From Novacetimonas hansenii JCM 7643 (GTDB lineage: Bacteria; Pseudomonadota; Alphaproteobacteria; Acetobacterales; Acetobacteraceae), in assembly GCF_000964405.1 (NCBI RefSeq), contig NZ_BANE01000004.1:1-51320 (forward strand): 51,320 bases of DNA. Direction: 5' to 3'. Of the stretch, positions 42,845 to 51,320 are shown one piece after another. The notes under the pieces are model-generated. The model did no database searches, was not told the DNA's origin, and saw nothing but the letters and a program-made list of their open reading frames with translations. Position numbers and translations under genes: made by a program. Each line of letters starts with the position of its first letter. Position 1 is the first letter of the stretch.

Positions 42845-44104
42845 ATGATTAAGCCTCTCCTTTCCCGTAAGGACAGCGCAGTGTCGCGTCTTGCGCCTAC
42901 GATGGCATTAACACAGGGACAGGATGCCCTGATGGCGGAGGTGCTGTCTTTCTGTCGCGCCCATCAGGCGGATGACCACGCGGTGTTTGTGATTGAGGGG
43001 GATGCGGGTACTGGAAAAAGCCTGCTGCTTAATACCCTGTTTACCGCGATACAGCAGGCGGCACGGGGGCAGGATATTCATGATCCGCTCTATGGCACCC
43101 ATAATTTCCTGTTGGTCAATCATCCGGAAATGATCAAGCTTTACCGTAATATTTCACAAAATCAGACTGCACTACGTAAAAAAGATTTCGAACGTCCGAC
43201 AACCTTCATAAACCGTGCATATGGTGGGGCGCGACGTGCCGACATAGTTTTGGTGGATGAAGCCCACCTGCTGTTGACCCGCAGCGATCCTTATAACCGT
43301 TTTCGCCAGAATAACCAGCTTGAGGAAATTATCCGCCATGCGCATGTCGTGGTGATTATCTTTGATGCTCATCAGGTTCTGAAATTCAAGAGTCTATGGG
43401 ATGGTGCCTCCCTTGCGCGATTGCTGTCGGGCGTTCCGGTCGTGACACGGCGATTGGAACATCAGTTTCGTATGCATGCCCACACGGATGTCATGCAGTG
43501 GATACGTGCGCTGCGGGATGGCATCCTGCGACCACTGCCCGCACCGCAAACGTTTGATTTCCGTGTTTTTGATGATGCACAGGACATGTATGACGCCATC
43601 AGGCAACGGGACATGCAATATGGTATGTGTCGGATGCTGGCGACCTATGATTATCCCTACATACTGAATGGACAGGATCATTTCATTACAGAAGGGCGTT
43701 TTCACCTGCGTTGGGATCGTGCCATGCCGCAGGCCCGCCTGCCGTGGGCGGAACGGCCCGATACGATTGACGAAGTGGGGTCGGTCTATACCATCCAAGG
43801 GTTCGACCTTAATTATGCTGGTGTCATCCTTGGGCCGTCTGTCACCTATGACCGCGCGACGGATCGTATCGTGATCGACCCCTCCCGTTACGAGGACCGT
43901 GCGGCCTTTACCGGTCGGGACGGGGTGGAGAACCCGGCAAAGGTCATGGTACGGATCATTCTCAATTCAATCAACGTCCTGATGACCCGTGGGGTAAGGG
44001 GGCTGTATATTTACGCAAGCGAACCAGGACTACATGCCCGTCTGGCGCGATTGTGGGAGGAACGGCAGGTTTCTGATGCACCCCAATCTGGGGAATGTTT
44101 ATAA
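42845..44104 (+). CDS. DUF2075 helicase-like P-loop ATPase
   Basis: Cytosolic protein of 419 residues in the DUF2075 (superfamily 1 helicase-like) family. Walker A is VIEGDAGTGKSLLLNTL, Walker B is IVLVDEAHLLL, and a sensor region with DAHQVL and EHQFRMHAHT follows. Helicase-type motif V is SVYTIQGFDLNYAGVILG and motif VI is INVLMTRGVRGLYIY. The family is thought to act on nucleic acids and often appears beside restriction or other defence genes, but here it stands alone with no nuclease partner. AGG lies upstream of ATG 42845. Confidence 0.85.
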   Translation: MIKPLLSRKDSAVSRLAPTMALTQGQDALMAEVLSFCRAHQADDHAVFVIEGDAGTGKSLLLNTLFTAIQQAARGQDIHDPLYGTHNFLLVNHPEMIKLYRNISQNQTALRKKDFERPTTFINRAYGGARRADIVLVDEAHLLLTRSDPYNRFRQNNQLEEIIRHAHVVVIIFDAHQVLKFKSLWDGASLARLLSGVPVVTRRLEHQFRMHAHTDVMQWIRALRDGILRPLPAPQTFDFRVFDDAQDMYDAIRQRDMQYGMCRMLATYDYPYILNGQDHFITEGRFHLRWDRAMPQARLPWAERPDTIDEVGSVYTIQGFDLNYAGVILGPSVTYDRATDRIVIDPSRYEDRAAFTGRDGVENPAKVMVRIILNSINVLMTRGVRGLYIYASEPGLHARLARLWEERQVSDAPQSGECL

Positions 44105-44116
44105 TATATACCATGT

Positions 44117-46411
44117 TCAGCGTTTCGGCGTGGCCTGCATGACAAAGCGCAGTTCTCCTCCTTTGAGGATATCTTCGTGTCGCAGATGCAGAAGGTCCTG
44201 TGTCCTGCCATTGAGGGTCACGGACGCAACATAAGGATGGCCAGCATCCAGCCCATCCGCCACCATGGTAAAGATGCGTCCGTTGGGCAGATGAATAACC
44301 GCCTTGGGAACGAACGGCCGACCGATGGTGTAATCATTGCTGCCTGGTGCAACGGGATAAAAGCCCAGCGCGGTGAACAGGTACCATGCCGATGTCTGCC
44401 CCAGGTCGTCGTTACCAGCCAATCCGTCGGGGCGGGCATTATACTGGCTGTCCATGATCTGTTGCAGACGCTGCTGTGTTTTCCATGGCGCACCGGCATA
44501 GTCATAAAGATAGGCGATATGGTGGCCTGGTTCGTTGCCATGCGCATACCATCCGATCAGCCCGCTGATATCCTCAACATTTTTGAATCGGGCAGGATCG
44601 ACTTTCGTATCAAACAGTTCGTCGAGCCTGGTGGTGAATTTCTCATTCCCTCCCATTGTCGCAATCAGGCCGGGCACGTCTTGTGGCACGTACCACAGAT
44701 ATTGCCAGGCATTGCCCTCGGTATAATCGCTGCCATAGGCTGCGGCGGCAGGGTCGAAGGGAGTGTGGAATTCCCCTGTGCTCAACCGGGCCCGGAGGAA
44801 CCCGGTCTGTGAATCCCATTCATTGTGCCAGTTACGGGCGCGTTTTTCAAAGGTCTCGGCAATGCGTGTCCTGCCCATCGCACGTGCCATCCGCGCAAGC
44901 GACCAGTCATCATAGGCATATTCCAATGTCTTTGACCCGGCTTCGGCTTCCCGGTCGATCGGGACATAACCAAGCTTCATGTAATCTGTCAGGTCGCCGT
45001 AAACGGGTGATGTGGCAGATGCAACCATCGCATCGAGTGCGGCATCCGCGTTAAACCCCCGCACCCCTGCCAAATAGGCGTCTGCGATGATCGGCACGGC
45101 GTGATATCCGGTCATGCACCATGTTTCCAGCCCCTGATAGGACCAGATCGGCAGCACGCCAACCGGGCTGGCCTGTTGCGCCGCAAGAAGGGAGCGCACG
45201 AACTGTGAACTCATATCTGGACGCAGCAGCGCCATGAGCGGCTGTTGCGCGCGATATACGTCCCATGTGGACCATGTGGAGTAGAAGCCAAAGCCACGCG
45301 CCTTATGGACTTCCTGATCCGGGCCGCGATAATCCCCGTTGGCATCCATGCTCAGGGTAGGGGCAAGCATCGCGTGGTAAAGCGCGGTATAGAACTGTGT
45401 GCGTTGATCAGTTGAGCCTGAGACGTCAATGACCGAAAGTGCCCGGTTCCATGCGGTTGTGGCATCGGCACGGCGCGCATCGAAATCCCAGCCTCTGCCC
45501 TCGGCCTCTAGGTTGGCGATGGCATTTGTCTCGCTGATGGGAGAGATTGCGACCTTCACCCCAAGTGGCGTGGAGAGAGTGCCGAAATCGAATACAGCCT
45601 CGACAGCGCGGCCATTCTGCTCATCGGGGTCAACGGGGGCATTCCCTGGTCCACGGAACCCGTGATAGGTCAGGTTGGTTTCGCGATTATAAAGGGTCCG
45701 CGCGACCATCGGACGTGAAAAGCGCATTGCAAAACATGTGGTCCGCCCCGGTGCCCACCCACGTGTGGTGCGACAGCCCGACACGGTTCCGTCTGAACGC
45801 ACGCGCAGGCGCGTCCACAGCACTTTTCCCGGATAGTCATAGATGCTGGGGCGCAGGTCCAGCAGGATATGTGCGGGTTTGTCCGTGGGAAAGGTATAAC
45901 GATGCCACCCTACCCGCAATCCGGCCGTCAGTTCAGCACGGACACCATAATCATCCAGCGTTACGGAATAAGATCCGGGATGTTCCTCCTCGGTCGCATG
46001 GCGAAAGCGTGAGCGATAGCCACTTAGGGGCTTGGCCGGATCGCCGGGTTCCATGCGGACATCGCCTGCAATGGGCATCAGCAGCCAGTCGCCAAGGTCG
46101 GAATGCCCCGCGCCAGAGAAGTGGGTCTGTGAAAATCCCATGATGGTGGGGTCATTATACTGGTATCCCCCGGCCCAGTCATAGGCATGGTGGAATTCCG
46201 GCATCGCGGTGTCGGGAGAAGGCTGGATCATGCCGAATGGAATGCTTGCCCCGGGGAAGGTATGTCCGGCGCCGCCCGTACCGATGCGCGGGTCCACCAT
46301 GTCGGCGGGCGAGGGGGCATGCTGCATGCTGGCATGCCCGCTGCATGGGAAAATGAAGGCGGTAGCCGCCAGCATGACGGGCAGGCCGTACAGGATCGGG
46401 CGGCGTTTCAT
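44117..46411 (-). CDS. GH92 family alpha-mannosidase, secreted
   Basis: Periplasmic or secreted glycoside hydrolase of 764 residues. ATG 46411 gives a signal peptide (MKRRPILYGLPVMLAATAFI, cleaved near GHA). The GH92 opening DPRIGTGGAGHTFPGASIPF followed by GMIQPSPDT is unmistakable. The conserved segment SDYTEGNAWQYLWYVPQD carries the proposed catalytic Glu, and GNDDLGQTSAWYLF carries the conserved Asp pair. Family enzymes are Ca2+-dependent inverting exo-alpha-mannosidases, mostly alpha-1,2, acting on yeast mannan or N-glycans. It is divergent from a hybrid sensor kinase, suggesting regulation by a glycan signal. It ends 12 bp from the convergent DUF2075 gene. Confidence 0.92.
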   Translation of the reverse strand: MKRRPILYGLPVMLAATAFIFPCSGHASMQHAPSPADMVDPRIGTGGAGHTFPGASIPFGMIQPSPDTAMPEFHHAYDWAGGYQYNDPTIMGFSQTHFSGAGHSDLGDWLLMPIAGDVRMEPGDPAKPLSGYRSRFRHATEEEHPGSYSVTLDDYGVRAELTAGLRVGWHRYTFPTDKPAHILLDLRPSIYDYPGKVLWTRLRVRSDGTVSGCRTTRGWAPGRTTCFAMRFSRPMVARTLYNRETNLTYHGFRGPGNAPVDPDEQNGRAVEAVFDFGTLSTPLGVKVAISPISETNAIANLEAEGRGWDFDARRADATTAWNRALSVIDVSGSTDQRTQFYTALYHAMLAPTLSMDANGDYRGPDQEVHKARGFGFYSTWSTWDVYRAQQPLMALLRPDMSSQFVRSLLAAQQASPVGVLPIWSYQGLETWCMTGYHAVPIIADAYLAGVRGFNADAALDAMVASATSPVYGDLTDYMKLGYVPIDREAEAGSKTLEYAYDDWSLARMARAMGRTRIAETFEKRARNWHNEWDSQTGFLRARLSTGEFHTPFDPAAAAYGSDYTEGNAWQYLWYVPQDVPGLIATMGGNEKFTTRLDELFDTKVDPARFKNVEDISGLIGWYAHGNEPGHHIAYLYDYAGAPWKTQQRLQQIMDSQYNARPDGLAGNDDLGQTSAWYLFTALGFYPVAPGSNDYTIGRPFVPKAVIHLPNGRIFTMVADGLDAGHPYVASVTLNGRTQDLLHLRHEDILKGGELRFVMQATPKR

Positions 46412-46558
46412 GAATGCATCCTGTCTTGGCTGTGGATCATTACGGACACGGCATTTTACATGACATGGTGGCGGTGTCATCCCGCGTCCTGAAGGGGGCT
46501 GGTTCCGGCGGAAAACATCCTGCCCCGTCATACCGGTTTCCGCGACAGGTTCCTTCAA

Positions 46559-46631
46559 CGGGATGAATTGTCAACCCACGTTGACAAACTCACTTTTTTT
46601 TCGATTGTCACGCTTGTGCGCCGGGGGCAAA
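46559..46631. promoter_or_regulatory. Conserved regulatory module, copy 1
   Basis: The module holds a perfect inverted repeat TTGTCAAC-CCAC-GTTGACAA (46568-46587), a further half site TTGTCAC at 46605-46611 and GGGCAAA ending at 46631. The same elements occur with identical spacing at 50578-50650. It lies between the GH92 mannosidase gene and the hybrid kinase gene. It probably binds a regulator, most simply the response regulator encoded at 49819. Confidence 0.65.
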
Positions 46632-46969
46632 TTATGACCATACTGCATAACTCCTACACAACCATGAAAACAGTAGCGTCAGCACCATGTAATTACAAAT
46701 TGCCATGACAAGGGAAACCTGATCAGAAAGCGTTGCCAGAGATATATGTCGAATGTCGGGTGCGTCTGTCATGTATGTGCCGGCAATCGGGATTGTAATA
46801 TCTCTGCATCAGGCCATGGCCGCGGATCGCGGGATATATGTGTGGTTTTTACAAATACGCTCCGTAATAAAGAAATATTTAATTTTACCCCAGGATTTCT
46901 GTGTCCTTGCGGTTTTTTTCTGATGCATGGGCAGGCGATGGCGCCCCGCACTGCACCGGCAAAGGGGAC

Positions 46970-49822
46970 ATGATGCATTTCCAGCGTCTTCCAGGTGGCC
47001 GGGGCTGGCATTTCTGGTCGATATTGATTTTTTTGGTATCGATTGGTCTGGTTGCAGGCGTTCATATTTCCGGCGCCGTGGCAGAGGATCTTTATCGGGC
47101 GGTTGTAGGCAATGGCGTCATTGACCTCAGGCAATGGGATGCACGGCACACCATTGCCCTGGATGGTGACTGGCAGGTTTTCTGCAGGTTGGATGGGGCA
47201 CATCTGTCCATGCCTTCAGGGGATGCGCTGGTGCCGGATGCAACGCTCCACGTGCCCGGCCTGTGGAACACCACCAACATCTGTCGGCGGGTTAATGATA
47301 ATCGACCTGCCGGGTTTGGGGCACTTACCTACCGCATGGTGGTGCGTCTGCCACAGAACGTACCGCAACTGACGCTCCAGATTCCGCAGATCCTGTCGGC
47401 ATCGCGCGTGTGGGTGGATGGGCATGTGGTGTCCCAATCAGGGGTGCCGGGCCTGCATGCGGGTGATGAAACGCCGCGCACCCTGCTGAACCAGTACGTG
47501 TCGATTGAACCGGGGCATTCCACGCTTACCCTTGCTGTGGAGGTTTCGAATCATTTCCATTTCGAGGGTGGGATCCTTGGCCCCGTTCTGGTCGGTGGGC
47601 ATGATGACCTTCGGCAGGCGCTTGAATTCCGGCTTGTCTTTGACGCCGGGGTGTTGGGTGCCCTCCTGATCCTTGCCTTCTATATCGCCGCTTTTGGTGT
47701 CACGACCCATTCACGTGGATGGGGCTGGCTTCTTGTACTGATCATCTTCCTTGCCGCGCGTCTGGGCTGCACCAGCGGCCTGCTGGCACGGATGTTTCCT
47801 TCGCTGTCTGCTACATTCCTGTATCGGCTGGAATACCTGACCATTTACATGTCATGGCCGATCTATTTCCGGTTGCTGTGGGAGTTTTTTCCGGGGTGTC
47901 TGCATCGTTTCGCGGGGCGGTTTATACAGGTTTCGGCCGCGATGGGATGCCTGCTGACGATCCTGACCCCTGTGGCGCTGTTTACCCGGTTTCGCGATGT
48001 CTCCATCCTGTTTTTGATATGTTCCGCCTGGTACTACACATGGTGTGTTATCAGGGCGATCCGTAACAAGGAAAGCAGTGCTGAAATCCTTGGCCTTGGC
48101 GTCGTGATCTTCATTACCTGCGTCCTGCATGATGGCATGATGTATGCCCACTGGTGGCGGTATGGAACCGACCTTGCGCCACTTGGCGGGCTGATGCTGC
48201 TATTTTTCCATATCATTATCCTTGGACAGCGTTTCGTGGCGTCACTCAGCCATGTGCGTATCCTTTCGAATGACCTGGCCCTTTTGAATGCCAGCCTTGA
48301 GGCGCAGGTCTCTGAACGCACGCAGCAGATTGAACTTACGTTGGCCGAATTGCATCGCGCCAAGGACCGGGCGGAAAACGATGCGCGCAACAAGGGGCGT
48401 TTCCTTGCGCATCTGAGCCACGAGGTAAGAACACCGCTGAATGCCATATTCGGCATGACAAGCCTGATGCTGCGCGATAGCCCGCGAGAGGACCAGAGAC
48501 GCAGGCTTGAACTCATGCGCTTCGAGGGGGCAGGGCTTGTGCGGCTTCTGGATGACGTACTCGATATGGCCAGCCTTGAGACTACCCGGATCGAGATTGT
48601 CCATGTGCCCTTCAATCTGGAGGATCTGTGCACGCAGTTTGCGGATGTCATGGTGGAACGCTGTGCGGAAAAGGGATTGGCGTTTACACATGAATTCGAT
48701 CCCCTGCCGACGACGATATCGGGTGATCCGACACGGCTGCACCAGCTTTTGGGCAATGTCCTCGATAATGCGCTGAAGTTCACACAAACAGGTTCTATCA
48801 GGTTTGTTGTCCGGGCGGAGCACTGCGGCCCGGGTGTGTGGGAGATCGCATTCGAACTGACCAACACCGGTCCCGGAATCCCGCCACATGTGCTGAACCG
48901 TGTCTTTGATGAATTTGTACGTGGCCCGGATACGGAATTCGTACCGGGATCAGGCCTGGGCCTTGCCATTGTCAGCCGACTTGCCGTTGCAATGGGGGGG
49001 CGCGTTTCACTGGACAATATTGATGGTGGCAGCAGGTTCACCTTTACCTTACCCCTTGGCGAGGTCGGTGCGATCCCGGTTGCGACCACGCAGGGCGCGT
49101 TGATACCGCGTGTCGGCCTGTCGGTCCTGCTGGTGGAAGATACGCCGGAAAACCGGCTGGTCATGCTGGAAATGCTCGTCCCTTACGGAATGGATATTGC
49201 TGTTGCCGCCTCCGGGGCGGAGGCGCGTGCGCAACTCGAAAGTGGATATTTTGACGTGATGCTGCTCGACATGGTGTTGCCCGACATGCAGGGGGAGGAT
49301 CTGGCACGATATGTCCGTGCAAGTGCCGACGCCACGACAGCAGCAATGCCGATCATTGCCGTGACGGCAAATGTCATGGGGCCGGATATCATGCGTTATC
49401 GGGCAAGCGGCATTAGTGATACCGTTGCCAAACCTGTTTCCTTCGATGTGCTTTTGTCCACTATCGCTACTTTGTGTGGGGGGGGCATGCGCAAGGGGGG
49501 CGAAACTTCGGATGCCGGTTTTTCCATCGCGGCTGAAATGCCTGTCTTTGCCGCTGCATGTCGGGAGTGCCTGTCGGAAATACGCGACGCCATGGCCCGG
49601 GAGGATGGGGAGTGTATACGGCGCGTGGCCCATCGGATGCGTGGCAGTGCGCCTGTCTTTGGGTTCGCGGGTCTTGGGCGTATTGCGATGGACGTTGAAA
49701 AGGTGCTGTGCGCGGACCCGGCGCGCCTGGATGTCGCGCATCACCTGATGGCGGCGCTGGAGGCGACGATTGCGCGTTTTAATCCTGCCGAACAGACCAT
49801 TTCCAGAAAAGTTGTCACATGA
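46970..49822 (+). CDS. 7TMR-DISM hybrid sensor histidine kinase with receiver and Hpt domains
   Basis: Inner-membrane hybrid kinase of 950 residues. ATG 46970 (or 46973) follows AAAGGGG. A signal helix at about 10-33 leads into a periplasmic carbohydrate-binding-like DISMED2 domain (VIDLRQWDARHTIALDGDWQ; about 45-200). Seven membrane helices follow (about 220-420), then a coiled linker. The H-box has His484 in AHLSHEVRTPLNAIFGM, and the ATPase domain has GPGIPP and GSGLGLAIV. The receiver has Asp767 in MLLDMVLPDMQG, and the Hpt domain has His888 in VAHRMRGSAP. It is thus a complete phosphorelay ending in Hpt, coupled by ATGA overlap to its output regulator. The extracellular domain and GH92 neighbour suggest glycan sensing. 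Confidence 0.92.
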   Translation: MMHFQRLPGGRGWHFWSILIFLVSIGLVAGVHISGAVAEDLYRAVVGNGVIDLRQWDARHTIALDGDWQVFCRLDGAHLSMPSGDALVPDATLHVPGLWNTTNICRRVNDNRPAGFGALTYRMVVRLPQNVPQLTLQIPQILSASRVWVDGHVVSQSGVPGLHAGDETPRTLLNQYVSIEPGHSTLTLAVEVSNHFHFEGGILGPVLVGGHDDLRQALEFRLVFDAGVLGALLILAFYIAAFGVTTHSRGWGWLLVLIIFLAARLGCTSGLLARMFPSLSATFLYRLEYLTIYMSWPIYFRLLWEFFPGCLHRFAGRFIQVSAAMGCLLTILTPVALFTRFRDVSILFLICSAWYYTWCVIRAIRNKESSAEILGLGVVIFITCVLHDGMMYAHWWRYGTDLAPLGGLMLLFFHIIILGQRFVASLSHVRILSNDLALLNASLEAQVSERTQQIELTLAELHRAKDRAENDARNKGRFLAHLSHEVRTPLNAIFGMTSLMLRDSPREDQRRRLELMRFEGAGLVRLLDDVLDMASLETTRIEIVHVPFNLEDLCTQFADVMVERCAEKGLAFTHEFDPLPTTISGDPTRLHQLLGNVLDNALKFTQTGSIRFVVRAEHCGPGVWEIAFELTNTGPGIPPHVLNRVFDEFVRGPDTEFVPGSGLGLAIVSRLAVAMGGRVSLDNIDGGSRFTFTLPLGEVGAIPVATTQGALIPRVGLSVLLVEDTPENRLVMLEMLVPYGMDIAVAASGAEARAQLESGYFDVMLLDMVLPDMQGEDLARYVRASADATTAAMPIIAVTANVMGPDIMRYRASGISDTVAKPVSFDVLLSTIATLCGGGMRKGGETSDAGFSIAAEMPVFAAACRECLSEIRDAMAREDGECIRRVAHRMRGSAPVFGFAGLGRIAMDVEKVLCADPARLDVAHHLMAALEATIARFNPAEQTISRKVVT

Positions 49823-50535
49823 AACACGATGGTCCCATATCTGAGGCACAAGCGATCCTGCTTGTCGAGGATGCCCCGGAATTACAAGGTGTGATGCGGC
49901 GTTATCTGGAACGGTGCGGCTACCGGGTTACGGTTGCGGGCAGTGTTGCGGAAATGCAGGAAAAATGGGGTGCCAGCCTGCCTGATCTCGTGCTGTGTGA
50001 TATTAACCTGCCTGATGGTGACAGCCGGGAGGCCGCGCGCAGGTTGCGCATACATGACCATGCCGCGCTGATTTTTGTCACCGCCCGCGACGAGGTTTCT
50101 GACCGTATCCAGGCGCTTGACGATGGTGGTGATGATTATGTGGTCAAACCGGTCGTCCTTGACGAACTCGCGGCAAGGGTGCGTAGCGTCCTGCGGCGCA
50201 GGGGCAGCAGGTCTTCCTTCCTGATGGTAGGGAACTGGCGCCTTGACCTTGTGCGCAAGCAGCTTGTCTCCCCCGGTGGGGAACAGGCAGTCATGACGGG
50301 GGGGGAATTTTCGCTGTTGATGGCCATGGCTGTATCGGTCGGGAATGTCGTGTCGCGTGACGTGTTGCTGGAGGCCATCGGCAGGCGGGATGACCGTGAT
50401 GTTACCGTCCGCACGGTCGATACGTTGATAACGCGGTTACGTCGTAAAATACCACCGGCCTCCACGGCGCGGGACCTGCCACGCCCCGTGATCCGTACAG
50501 TGCGGCGCAGCGGATATCGTCTCGACCTTGTTTAA
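49819..50535 (+). CDS. OmpR-family response regulator, phosphorelay output
   Basis: Response regulator of 238 residues. The receiver has LLVEDAPE, phosphoacceptor Asp61 in LVLCDINLPDGDSR, Thr in IFVTARDE and Lys in YVVKPV. The C-terminal winged helix ends in VIRTVRRSGYRLDLV. Its start overlaps the hybrid kinase stop by 4 bp, so it should receive phosphate from the Hpt His of that kinase. Candidate binding sites are the two conserved modules at 46559 and 50578, which flank this sensor-regulator pair. Confidence 0.92.
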   Translation: MKHDGPISEAQAILLVEDAPELQGVMRRYLERCGYRVTVAGSVAEMQEKWGASLPDLVLCDINLPDGDSREAARRLRIHDHAALIFVTARDEVSDRIQALDDGGDDYVVKPVVLDELAARVRSVLRRRGSRSSFLMVGNWRLDLVRKQLVSPGGEQAVMTGGEFSLLMAMAVSVGNVVSRDVLLEAIGRRDDRDVTVRTVDTLITRLRRKIPPASTARDLPRPVIRTVRRSGYRLDLV

Positions 50536-50577
50536 AAAACATTCGATATATCCGTTCACTATGCAAAGTTATCTGAT

Positions 50578-50650
50578 CGGAATGACTTGTTAACGCAGGT
50601 TGACAAAATCATCGTCTTTCCGGTTGTCACCACCCTCTGTCGCGGGCAAA
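50578..50650. promoter_or_regulatory. Conserved regulatory module, copy 2
   Basis: The inverted repeat TTGTTAAC-GCAG-GTTGACAA at 50587-50606 has 7 of 8 pairs, the half site TTGTCAC is at 50624-50630 and GGGCAAA ends at 50650. By my count about 45 of 64 positions match the first module from the inverted repeat on, with no gaps. It lies upstream of the autotransporter-like gene starting at 51031. Confidence 0.65.
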
Positions 50651-50911
50651 CTTCGGGATGTGAACTGACAGGATATCTGCGCCGTAAAACAGGATGCCAC
50701 CGGATATGCCCGGTGATCCCGGAATGACAGGGGTATGGAATATGGGATTGAAAAACTTTTTAAAAATATAAGAAAAATAAATTCATGAAATATCGGGTTT
50801 TTGAAAATAGATGCCGATTGCATGTCTGATATGGGGACCAGATCGGTGATGTCCCATGTATGTGCATGTTTTTCACAAACCTTTTCCTGTCAGGGAATTA
50901 TCTGAATTTAT

Positions 50912-51004
50912 GTCCCGAAATCAGGGACTGCGCCGGACGTAAATCGTTCCGATATTGCAACGTAATATCGTTGGAAATGTGTGTTTTCCCCCTATCATTT
51001 CCAA
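50912..51004. promoter_or_regulatory. Three consecutive inverted repeats before the autotransporter-like gene
   Basis: In order: GTCCC/GGGAC at 50912-50927; CGATATT/AATATCG at 50950-50970 with a 7-base spacer; and TTGGAAAT/ATTTCCAA at 50971-51004 with an 18-base loop. They fill the 120 bp before ATG 51031. They may be regulator-binding dyads or hairpins in the 5' untranslated RNA. Confidence 0.45.
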
Positions 51005-51030
51005 TGCAATGCCACCCAGGATTTGTCTTG

Positions 51031-51320
51031 ATGCATAACAGCCCCCTTCCTGCTCGGGTCACCCGTTTTCCTGCGGGTGGCAACCCACACTCCTATCCGC
51101 GTTTGCAGCATGTTCTGCGTGCAGGCACCAGTCTGTCGCGTGCTGTTTCATCTTCGCCGTGGTCGGTTGCCGTGCTGGCGGCCTTGATCAGTACGGGCGT
51201 GCCCCATGTGGCGATGGGACAGAGTGCTGGCGGGGTGGTGGCGTCGGCTGGATATGGCGGCGTGGGCGGTGCCGGTAATGGTGGGGGCGGCGCTGGTGGC
51301 GGTTGGCCCGCAACTTCGCT
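51031..51320 (+). CDS. Autotransporter-like surface protein, N-terminal part only
   Basis: The frame is open from ATG 51031 to the window edge (96 codons). It begins with a long basic leader (MHNSPLPARVTRFPAGGNPH onward) and a hydrophobic core SPWSVAVLAALISTGVPHVA ending in MGQ, resembling the extended signal peptides of autotransporters and large adhesins. The mature start is highly glycine-rich (GYGGVGGAGNGGGGAGGGWP). AGGA lies upstream of ATG. The passenger and any beta-barrel domain are outside the window, so the family is inferred from the leader and composition only. Confidence 0.6.
   Translation, partial: MHNSPLPARVTRFPAGGNPHSYPRLQHVLRAGTSLSRAVSSSPWSVAVLAALISTGVPHVAMGQSAGGVVASAGYGGVGGAGNGGGGAGGGWPATS

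Overview
The window looks like chromosome of an acetic acid bacterium of the Komagataeibacter/Gluconacetobacter type. The strongest support is a fused cellulose synthase BcsA-BcsB gene followed directly by BcsC. Two OprB-type sugar porins, GC-rich genes separated by AT-rich spacers, and worn IS5- and IS630-type transposase remnants fit the same picture. The genus is inferred from gene content only. I saw no rRNA, tRNA or CRISPR array.

Layout. (1) 0.9-6.5 kb: an OmpR-type two-component pair on the minus strand, divergent from an OprB porin, with a second OprB porin facing it tail to tail. (2) 6.9-16.2 kb: a tightly overlapping plus-strand block holding a small secreted protein, a TolC-like outer membrane factor, an adaptor, a heavy-metal RND pump, its own response regulator and kinase, a cytochrome b561 and a VIT/CCC1 metal transporter. 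(3) 16.2-17.2 kb: a graveyard of transposase fragments and a dispersed repeat. (4) 17.2-20.9 kb: mesX, mesD and a MetR-like regulator, which together look like an oxygen-dependent, folate-independent methionine synthase locus. (5) 21.0-25.1 kb: pirin with a divergent LysR regulator, an IS5 remnant, then a YceI-cytochrome b561-YceI operon. (6) 25.3-29.7 kb: a TPMT-like methyltransferase and a divergent pair of secreted hydrolases (penicillin-acylase family and amidohydrolase). (7) 29.9-32 kb: small AT-rich genes, including a putative tail-anchored HTH protein. (8) 32.2-40.5 kb: a two-gene cellulose synthase operon of the bcsAB-bcsC (third-operon) type, followed by a small lipoprotein. (9) 41.0-42.2 kb: an FkbM methyltransferase whose upstream region carries a structured element with a 30-codon ORF. 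(10) 42.8-44.1 kb: a DUF2075 helicase-like ATPase. (11) 44.1-51.3 kb: a GH92 alpha-mannosidase, a 7TMR-DISM hybrid sensor kinase, a response regulator, and the start of a glycine-rich autotransporter-like protein that runs off the window.

How it works together. Most genes serve the envelope: sugar uptake, metal efflux, exopolysaccharide synthesis and glycan trimming, with three two-component systems. Two noncoding signals stand out. One is a pair of paralogous regulatory modules (about 46559-46631 and 50578-50650) sharing an inverted repeat and identical internal spacing; they suggest that the mannosidase/sensor locus and the autotransporter-like gene are co-regulated. The other is the three-repeat RNA-like element at 41919-42125, in which one arm can pair with either of two partners, upstream of the FkbM gene.
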